From assembly GCF_964340395.1 (NCBI RefSeq), contig NC_135550.1:25594676-25658675 (forward strand): DNA of 64,000 nt, given 5' to 3'. The DNA comes from Glandiceps talaboti (lineage: Eukaryota; Hemichordata; Enteropneusta; Spengelidae). The position numbers and the translations under genes are program-made. Position 1 is the stretch's first letter; each line of letters opens with the position of its first letter. The notes under the pieces are model-generated. The model was not told the origin of the DNA. It saw only the letters and a list, made by a program, of their open reading frames with translations, and made no database searches. Shown here piece by piece: positions 45,101-55,300 of this stretch.

Positions 45101-46286
45101 TGTAGTTCCAATGTACCTACTGTTCAAATCAAACCTTGAAATGTTATACAAGTCAGTGTAGTTCCAATGTACCTACTGTTCAAATCAAACCATGAAATGT
45201 AATACAAGTCAGTGTAGTTCCAATGTACCTACTGTTCAAATCAAACCATGAAATGTAATACAAGTCTCTGTAATTCCAACATCCCATGTTGTATCATTAA
45301 ACCAATTCATTTATTTACTTTCCTTATATATAAAAAGTTTTGCTTGTACATGAATACCTGTTGCTGGTTATACATACCTGGTAGTTACACCTACAGTAAA
45401 ATTAGATGAAGCTGAAAAGAAAATATTGCCTTTACCTTTAGTACATTTGAGAGTACCATCACCCAACATTTCAATAATGGCTGCCATTGCATTAACATTT
45501 GGGGCCCTGTTGAACAACAAAATGGTGGGTATAATACATTAATATACTAGAATATTGCTTTGTTGATTGTACATTATCATTTTTTTTTGGTCTTAGTATT
45601 ACACTGCATTGTCAGTGGGAACACATAACACTATTTGCCAATACATCTGGCATACAATAATACAGATTACCATAAGAAAAATCCGCAATGAGTATTGCCT
45701 TGAAAAGAGATGTGGAGATTCAACTCCAAAGGTGGATGAAACACTCTCAAACAATTTTCTTGGATTGATGGGTTTACACACTAGCTGCACAGATTACAAC
45801 TGCCAACATCATATAAATGGAACCTGTTACAAACAAGGAAAATAAACAACTGGATTGGATTCATAACACTTGTCACAGCATGTTGGAAATATAGAGACTT
45901 GTATTACATTCCATCATTTGAGAAGAACAGTTGTATGACCACTTTACATAATAGTTCACAAACAAATTTGAAGTTCCCTGGCATTTCATGTACACATAAA
46001 GAGTCAACAAAACTGTTCTTATCAAACCATGGTGTGTAATAATAGTCTCTGCTGTACCAACATACTGTGCCAAGTGTTATCAATCCAATTCAGTTTTTTA
46101 CTTTCCCTGTTTGTAACAGGTTCTGTTCTCAACAGTCAGATGTTGCCAGTTGTACTTCAAACACCAAACATTCTCTTTTTACTGCAACTGGTGCTAGAGA
46201 GTCCATCCAATACTTTTGATTTGACTACATTCCTGATAGTACATGCACAGACACACACAAACAGAGAAAGACAGACAGAAGGAAGG

Positions 46287-46325
<39 letters not shown>

Positions 46326-49300
46326 TAGATAAATAGATAGATACAGATAATCCCATCCATTCGACCGTTTTTTTAAATGACCACCCACAGAGTCAAAGAA
46401 ATGTAATTATTTTTCTAATACTTGCATTTCGACCACAACAAAATCAATGTACTGATTTTATTTTTTATTAAATCAATGTACTGATTTTATTTTTTATTTT
46501 GACCACCATTTATAACCATGGATTGTGGAGCTTTATTTTTACAAATCTTAAAAAAAAATTAAGAAACTCGAAAATGATTGGTGAAGAAGGAAATTGATTA
46601 GAATGTAATTTTTACGTCCACACACAATCACACGCAAATCTGGGCACAATCACAGAACTGGCATCGCTAATTTTGATAGCTGAAATTCATCAAAACCGTC
46701 TTATGAACTACAGAACCTTTGAAACTGTTTTCTCATTGTGTTTACTTGGTTTGCATAAATTTGAACATTCAAAAGGAATTTCCCTCAAGACTTTGATATT
46801 GAACGATCAGTATCTACGATAGACATTGTGCAGCCATCTTGTGTGATAGATTCAATGCTACCACATAGCACCCTCTACAGTCAGATATGAAGCATTAATT
46901 CTCAGTAGTGTACAATAGCTGTTTACCTCAAGCTAAAGGGTCAAACTAGAATGAGAAGGTCCACTTATTTTCATATATCCCTACAGTAATGCATATGAAG
47001 TATGTGGAGTGGAAGTTATGGTGTCGACCAAGAAAATGAATGTTTTAGGATAGGCAGTAATATTCTATTTCAAGTACCGAGTATTCAAGGTAGCCTACAT
47101 TGTATGTCTTGAAATGTGACCGCCAAAATTGCTAATCAGTTTTCATAAATCAAGCAATCTGACCATAGACAAATCATAATTATTACAATCTGGCCAAATT
47201 GATGGGATTATTTATGGTACACAATTCTTTACTTACTTTAGGAATGAATTTACAAGACCCTGTCTGAAGGATAGGAAATTTACCATGCCCATTGGTACTT
47301 GTTCAACTGAATGACAAAAATGAAGAAATACAAGGTTGAATAAAACTTAATATGCAGGTTGTCTCTTCCACTACAGATAGAATTTCAGTACTTCGGGATA
47401 AACGGTATCTTTGGATAGATTACTGCTTACTTTGTAAATACCATAGTCTTGATGCCTAGTAAGAGAGATCTTTAGATACGGTGAAGGATAACACTGGACT
47501 ATAAATATCAGTGATTACCAACCAATATATCTAGTCTTCAGAGAAGACAAATCCCCCCCCCCCCCCCAAAAAAAAAAACAACAACAAAATACATCTGTGT
47601 GACTGAATGGAGACATGATTTAAAAGAAATTCATGGCAACAAATAAATACTACAAAGTATCTATGATAATGCAGGAAATTGCTGAATTTCAATAATTCAA
47701 CCTGCAGGTCCATGTCAAAGCCAAAAAAGTCAATGATTCAAAGTTTAAACCTGGCAATATGGGGATAGACACTTGAATGTAGTCTATATTTATTGACATT
47801 AATGGGGGGAGGGGAGGGGGGAAGGTAAGAAAGTATGTTTTCGATAACCTGATCAACCCTAGTTTTAGCCTCTGATCCTAAACATTTTTTTAAAATTAGT
47901 TTGATTTAAAACAAATTTAAAACAAAAAGATAAGAAATTCTTTGTCTTCTTGACCTTCATACACATCTGTTTTCTTTCACCAGTGATGTCTGTACATATT
48001 TTATTAAACTATCACAGAAGGGGTATTCTGACTGACATTTTGTTTGGGTTTGGGGGTTGAAGCAATATTTTTCAAAAATAAATACAATATACAAAAATAT
48101 AGAATAAAATAAAATAAAATCCTGTCCTACCTACCCTATTTTCTGAGGCCATGTTATCGGAAACAAACAATTACTTTTTTTTCTGCCTAGATATTCACTA
48201 CATAAAATGTGTATTTCAGAGAACACACTCAGGTTTTGACATTAACAAGTCGTTGATATCTGGGACTTGTTGATATCTGGGATGTTGTTGGACATGAGCA
48301 TAACCAGTACTATGTTTTTGGGACTCACTACAGTACTAAAATGATTGTTTATTTGAGGCTAAAATTTACTTCAAGGAATAAGTGTTGTAGCAATGTTGTA
48401 TTCATGCTCCCTGTCTCTTTGTACACTAAAATTAAATATTACAAAATGTAAGTGTAAACACATATTTTTCACTCACTTAGTCTCGGAACATTATTAAGAC
48501 TTCCATTCTGCAGTTCCCACCGGATGAGACCTGATATCACAGTTTCTGTGAGTGTTATTCCCATTTCCTAATATTACGAAAAAAAAAAGGTACTATTCAT
48601 TGATTCTGAATCAATTGTCAAATGAACATGAAAGAAACAACATTATTTTGAAACTATTTACACGAACGTGCACATAACATCATGAATATATAAATCATAC
48701 CATAATAAACAAATATGCAAATAACACCAGGACAAAGCAAATGATATCATGAATATGTAAATGATAGAGTGAATATGTAAAATGGTGAACACGGTATCAA
48801 AGGTCGTGTTAGTGTGTATTTGATGTCATATTTGACACTGGGGATGCAATTTTTTGGATGTAGGCATCCTTAGGGACAAGTCATAAACAGAGGACACGTG
48901 TGGTTTTCTGTTAGCAAATGTACTATCGTTGCCTTGTAAAAGCAGACAGTTATTCACAGTTCTGCATTGTAACTGTTGTCTAAATCTCTTAATGTGTGTG
49001 ACCTAATCATTTTAAGATGACCAAGCATTCATAAAACGTATAACAGTTTCATGAGCCCCGTGATCACTTCATTACATGATGGGGAGTACATCCAGAGTAG
49101 TTTATAAATTAGAAACCATGTGTGAATAATCATTACCTATTCACATGATGTTACTTATTCACAGACGCATGAGTCTGCATTTTAATGAAGCAACTTCCCT
49201 TCATGGGCGAAGCCATAAGCAAATAGACCCCATCAGCAGACAATTCATGCTGAAAACTTTACCCAGATACATTCATACACGTCATGTCACCATTTCATTC

Positions 49301-52300
49301 TCAATAAACTGAAACGTTTGTTTTTTGTTAACGCCATTTGTCTTATGTGAGTTTACCGTTTACTGTATGCTCATGCTCTGAGGATGAAGACATGTTTCAC
49401 AAGTAATGAAGGGCATCGTTCGTTCAAGAAGTCATAAACAAATCTCCCGGTTTATACAGAGTTAACGGTTCTCTTCAACGACATAAAATTTGTATCAAAC
49501 AATTTTGTAAGTGTGTCTCTGTCAAACTGAAAGTTAACACTTTCGTCCATGTCATGGAACTTCACTTGCACACTGCAGTACTGTCACTAGGGTTTTATGT
49601 ACACAGTACGGTCCAAGGATCACCTGAACAGAGATGACTCGGAGTTCTTGCAGCACATATACCCAGAGCTACTATCATTGAAAATTGAAAGCCTAGAAAG
49701 ATAACATTGAACCGCAGTATAGAGTATTGTTGAGTGTAAATGTTTTCTGTGACATTTTTGAAATACAATCTGATATGGTGTGCAGAAGAATGTCATGTGT
49801 ATATATAGTGTACATTTCCGACTGGGATTAGAATGTGTAATACCGTTGATTGTTTTAAGAAAGTTTAAAAACGCATCTTTTCCGCAAAGCTTTTAATTAA
49901 TTGTCTTTTAAGATGTATCAAGTGTTGTTTTAATGTCAAGAGCTTTTTCTTTTTTTTAGATTTGTGAACCGTTTAGAGCATTTTATGGATTTACTGTATA
50001 GAAAAATAAATATTAAAATATTATTATTTGAAATAATGTACATGTAAATTATTCGAATAGATACGTCATGAATGGGTGACGCCGATTTTGGCAGCTATGC
50101 GTCATGAGGACAGATGATAAGAAAAGTAATTGCAACCTCTGTATGGAATAATCTTTTACTCAAACTACCTTTAGACCTGCTAGTAGAGTCTCTCCCTGCT
50201 TTCCAAGTACTGGAAACACATACATGACGAATGTGTCAGCATCTAGTGTTATATCCAGCTCTGTGGATACCCCAAGACATTCTTTCATACCTGTCATGAC
50301 AAAGTAAACGATGCATATCACATAAGAACCAGATTTTAACCAAAAGCCTTCCATACTGATGACCATTTTTTTTTTCTAAAGTGACTAATAAACAGACTTT
50401 TGAGAATGAAACACAAACCATGCACACTTAAAAGTTCTACTCTGGGCATTCATAACATCACTTCATATTTCCGTTTTGAACAGCTGATATGGTTATGAAC
50501 AGCTGATATTTTTACACAAATAAAAAAAGTTTTCATAAATCATGAAAATATCAAATATTGTAAAGTGATTTATCAAAATCAAATCATTTATTTTTTAACC
50601 ATGAAACTAGTATACACACTCATAGTCTGTAGCATGTAATTACCTAATCTCACATCTCAGAGATGAGAACAAAACAATTTACATAGCCTTACCTTCAGCA
50701 TCGTTGTTTTGCCAATATCTTGCCATCAATGGCCATAAATAGTGTGGGCGTAAAGGCTGGCCTTGGGCTCTGATTTTCCTCATAAAAGCATATGCATATT
50801 CTGTAAATTTAAATAATACACTTTGAGAGTCAGTTGTGTTGAATTTGATTTTTTGGTATCGCTTGAGAAGGAAACTATATATTACAGCATGCACTATTCT
50901 TGTGTTGCAAAACAAATTTGAGTTTGTCAAATATATCTCTTGAACACGGGAAAGGGGAAATGTTCACACACAGCGACATATGATATTGTAAACTTACCAG
51001 AATTGTAACTCTCTAATGCTCCTTTTAAGGCCACTACATAGGGACTGTTATGTACACCGAGGGAGATAATTTCTTCTATATAATTCTCTATAACATCTAG
51101 AGGCTGGAAAATAAAAACATAGTCCAAAACTTTGACGTGCCATTAATGAAGTAAGGAGCAGTCACTCTTTTTTGCAAGAGGACAAATGTTCCAAATTTTT
51201 ATTTTGAACTGAAATAACTAACACTAGCATACACACATTGTTGTCTTTAAATCTTTGTAGAATTTATACTCAAAGCCTCAGCACAAGAATAAATTTCATT
51301 TTTCAACTTTTCTTTATAAGGCAAAACTAAAAACTCAACTTTCAAAATAATAGATCGCAATAAAAAGTATGAAACTTTTTCAGTGCAAACTTACCCTTCC
51401 TAATCTCACCATTTGTGAAATGAAAAAATTTCCCTGGTTGAATTCTTCCCCCATAGCCAACATTCCTTCAACATCAGAACGGATTTTGGGAAATGTTTTG
51501 AAAATCTCAAAGGCTGCATCATCATGTCCCTCTGCCATAAGTGTTAGACAGGTATTTATGGCATCTGTAAACAATAATCGAGACAAAATGCTAGTTTTTA
51601 AAATATCTTTCCGAAAATTTGATTTTATAAGCATTTGAAAAACCTAATGAATCCCTAGATATTGAATCTGTAAACAAATGACATGTCTTTAGAGGGTGGA
51701 GAGAGATTAGATATCAACCCTAGTTTAATACTCTACTTACTGTCTACTTCCTAATAAATGCCATACTAAAGATTACATCATGTATTACTGTATTCACTTC
51801 ATTTCATTATTTCCTAATAAATGCCATACTAAACATTATGTCATGTATTACTGTACTCACTTCACTATTTCCTAAATAAATGCCATACTAAAGATTGCAT
51901 CATGTATTTCTGTACTTGTACAATTATCCACTATGGATCTGATTCAAATCATCACATTTGAGCATAGACATGAATACAAGTACATATATACACTGGATTT
52001 CTTACCTGCTACATACCCTGATCCAAAGCTCAATTCATTGAGTATCTGTAAAATTAACAGGAATATTGTCTTTTTAAGATCTTTTCGAAAACATTCACTT
52101 TCATAGGCTGTTGTTCTTTTCAGCAGCAAGGACCACCAATGAATAAATCAACGTTTTCATTATATAATCAAACACACATTAACTCAGGTGATTCAGTGGT
52201 GTGATGCGAACAAATTGACCACCAATGCTGCAAAGACTGTTTACATGGTCATTGGGGGAAATCAAAAGAGTATAGGCCAAGAAACAAAAAAACTAATAAT

Positions 52301-55300
52301 TCACCAACCTCTTCCACATGGTGTTTATGTCCAGCTTTAGCAAAACTAGTAACAACTTGCATCAGGTTCCTGTCTGGTACCATCATTTCTTCTTTTCTCA
52401 ATGCCTGCAACAGCTGATACAACATATATTTTCAGTGAATGATCTGTCTAAAAATTCATTCAAATATCAACTATTTATTGAGATTTTACCAGTACCGTAT
52501 ATCAAGAGAAGATATTGACAGGGATGACAGGTCCTTCAAATACAATATCAAGTAAATCCCATAACATACTCATGTTTACGCAGTCGTTTTTAACGTTGGA
52601 GAACTCCAGTAACAGAAAGGGGAATATGCTAAAACTAGCATAGTTTCCAAAACATTGCACCATAATTTTGGTGGGGAACCCTTGGTAAAATGACAGGGGA
52701 ACTCAGGGGGATTTTATCTACTTGTCACCCCTAATAAAACACTGGTCAGTGTTAGTGGTAGGTTTTGAAAACCAATGTTACCCAATTTCAATTATCCAAA
52801 TTGAAAACTGATTAGCCAAAATTTTGTTTAATAATTATTTCATATTTCAAGTTTACAAATTCATTCTTTGCCATGAGCATTCAAAATTAATTTCAAAATA
52901 ATACTACTACAAACAATACATATCATATGATTAGTTTTGTCAGGAAAGCTAAAATTATTTCAAATTATTTAAAAAAATAACAATTAGTTTTCTCAGGGAC
53001 GCTACAATTATTTCTAACCAAAATGTAAAGAGATGAGTAATTAAAAAAAAAAACATTAAAAAGTTTGCATACACCACAGGCATACGTATATATACCTACA
53101 TGGCCGAAATCTTGTGATACCTGAGACTTACATGTACTATACTTTACTATGGAGGACTTCAAAAACTCGTGAGATTTTGTGACGTCATTACATGTACCTG
53201 CCATGTTGGAATTTTGTATGTAGTCACTCTGGTCGAACTCCACGATATACGATGGCCAACTATTAACCTAAAAGTGTTTTCTGAGTAAATTTGAACATAA
53301 AACCAATGATCGAACACAGCATCCCCACTTTATCAAAAGGTTTATGAGTCTGTTATACTTTTTAGACAACGTTGAAGAATACAAGTCGAAAGTCTATAGC
53401 ATCATGTTTGCCATGTATGATGCAATTCAAGTGATGGTAGACCAGTGGAGGGGAAATGGCATGGCACAACGGTGTCACAACATATGGAGCAGGGCGCTGC
53501 TAAAACTCCTCATGATGGCAACTGCCAGAAGTATATGTTGTGAACGATCATTTTACCATCAAGATCGAGCAAGAATTTCTGTTCGTCACTATGGCGAACA
53601 AAGCATAAAATATTTTCGTCAAATTGAAAATGAGTTCGCAGTTGCGAATTTGGCGAATGTTAGCGTGAAGACTGCCTGGTAGGGAACCCTGGTAAAATGA
53701 CTGGGAACTCGGGACTTGCCACCCTAAACAAAAACACTGTTACATTGTTAGTTTCAGAGTAAGTCATTTTGCAGCAATTCTTTGACCAAATTGCAGGTTA
53801 AAATGTGTAAAATTATGCAACACCTGTCAAATTTTTCCTTCTCTTTTCACTGGATTCTATAAATAATAGTTACCTCCTTGATACTGTCAATATCTCCTTG
53901 TTCTGCATATGTACACATCAGTGATGTATAGCTATCTACTGTTGGTGACAGTCCAACATTTCTGTAATACAAAAATAAATTATTTGGTTGAAATATTTCA
54001 GTTATGACAGCAATTATGAAAGAGCATTTCAATAGTCCTCTTCATACCACATTTGCTGGATGACATTCAAAGTAAAAATTGTACAAGCCTTCAGTCAAAA
54101 ACATAGCCCCCCCCCCACCCCACCCCACCCCACCCATTTCTGTGTAGTATTGTGTAAGATGATCAGCATTTTGGCAATTTTAACATGGAAATGCTTTGTT
54201 AGACTTTCCAGGGATGTAGTTTGTAGTGTTGGATTTCTGTATAACTAGCAATAATACTTGGCCATCTGTTGTACAACTAGGGAATGTAACCCTTTCTCTC
54301 GCTTCATCTTGAAAATGTTTGAAGGTCAAAGGTCAATAATGCTAATTTATAGTGTGCCTTTCCTACTGAGAGCTCAAGGTGCTCACAATTATTACCCGAC
54401 ACAGATTAATGGCAGCACAACGACTCTTTATACTTCAACTCCCTGGGGAGCATACAATCCATTGCAGCCTCTATAAGTGCATAGGATTAAAGCATTTACA
54501 TTGCAACCTCTATCCTACCAGGTCCCCAATTATACAGCTGGGTTGACTGAGGCACAATCGTGGTTCAAATCTTGCCCAAGGACTTTAGCCATTTAGAAAC
54601 AAATGGCAGCGACAGATCTCAAACATGCAACCAGCAGATTCCAAGACTGTCACACTAACCATTTGCCCCTCATGACGCCACAATAACCGAATGTCCGATA
54701 GTTATGTGGAAAGTTAATTACATTTTTGAATTTGCCATATTTTATATAAGTTGTAACTCACTAAGGACAGGGAAATCAAAACTTACTTCATAATAGTCAG
54801 CATACTCTTGGCATTCTCCATGTCTCTGTAAAATTAGCAAAACAACACTCAGATACAACATACCAAATTAATATCAAAATCCACCATTTACTATAAAACA
54901 TCTGTCCTTTTATAACTATTAATAATCATGATTTGAATTTTACTCAGTACCGTAACATTATGGTAATCTCAACGATGACATGTCCTACATACCCAGTCCT
55001 AGCATGTCCTGTGATCAGTGAGTTAAACACATTAACTGTGATTGGCATCTCCTTGCTTTTCATAAATTCTAACACTTTTCCAGCTCCTTGGATATCACCT
55101 TGTTGGCAGTAAGCTCCAATGAATGTTTGGTGAGTTAGCTGTTGAGAAAGAATAAGTAGATTTCCATCATTTCAAAATATTCATGTAAAAATATTGGTCA
55201 GGTGTAAATGTTAAAATAACGATACAGGAATGAATTGTATAACTCATGTAAAGTACAGAAGTAAGTTGTAGTTTTGTTTGTCTTGGAGATAAGTAATTGC

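Noticed and set aside
43667-45275. CRISPR-like regularly spaced repeat
   Set aside because: The whole 56-bp unit is repeated with no unique spacers, and the context is a eukaryotic intron. The 30-, 45- and 69-bp arrays fail in the same way.
45609-45845. Plus-strand 78-codon ORF in LRPPRC intron 15
   Set aside because: No family resemblance; it lies in a repeat-rich intron and is of a length expected by chance.
54540-54600. tRNA gene suggested by GGTTCAAATC
   Set aside because: No acceptor stem, D-arm or anticodon arm could be paired. The motif belongs to a larger dispersed repeat.
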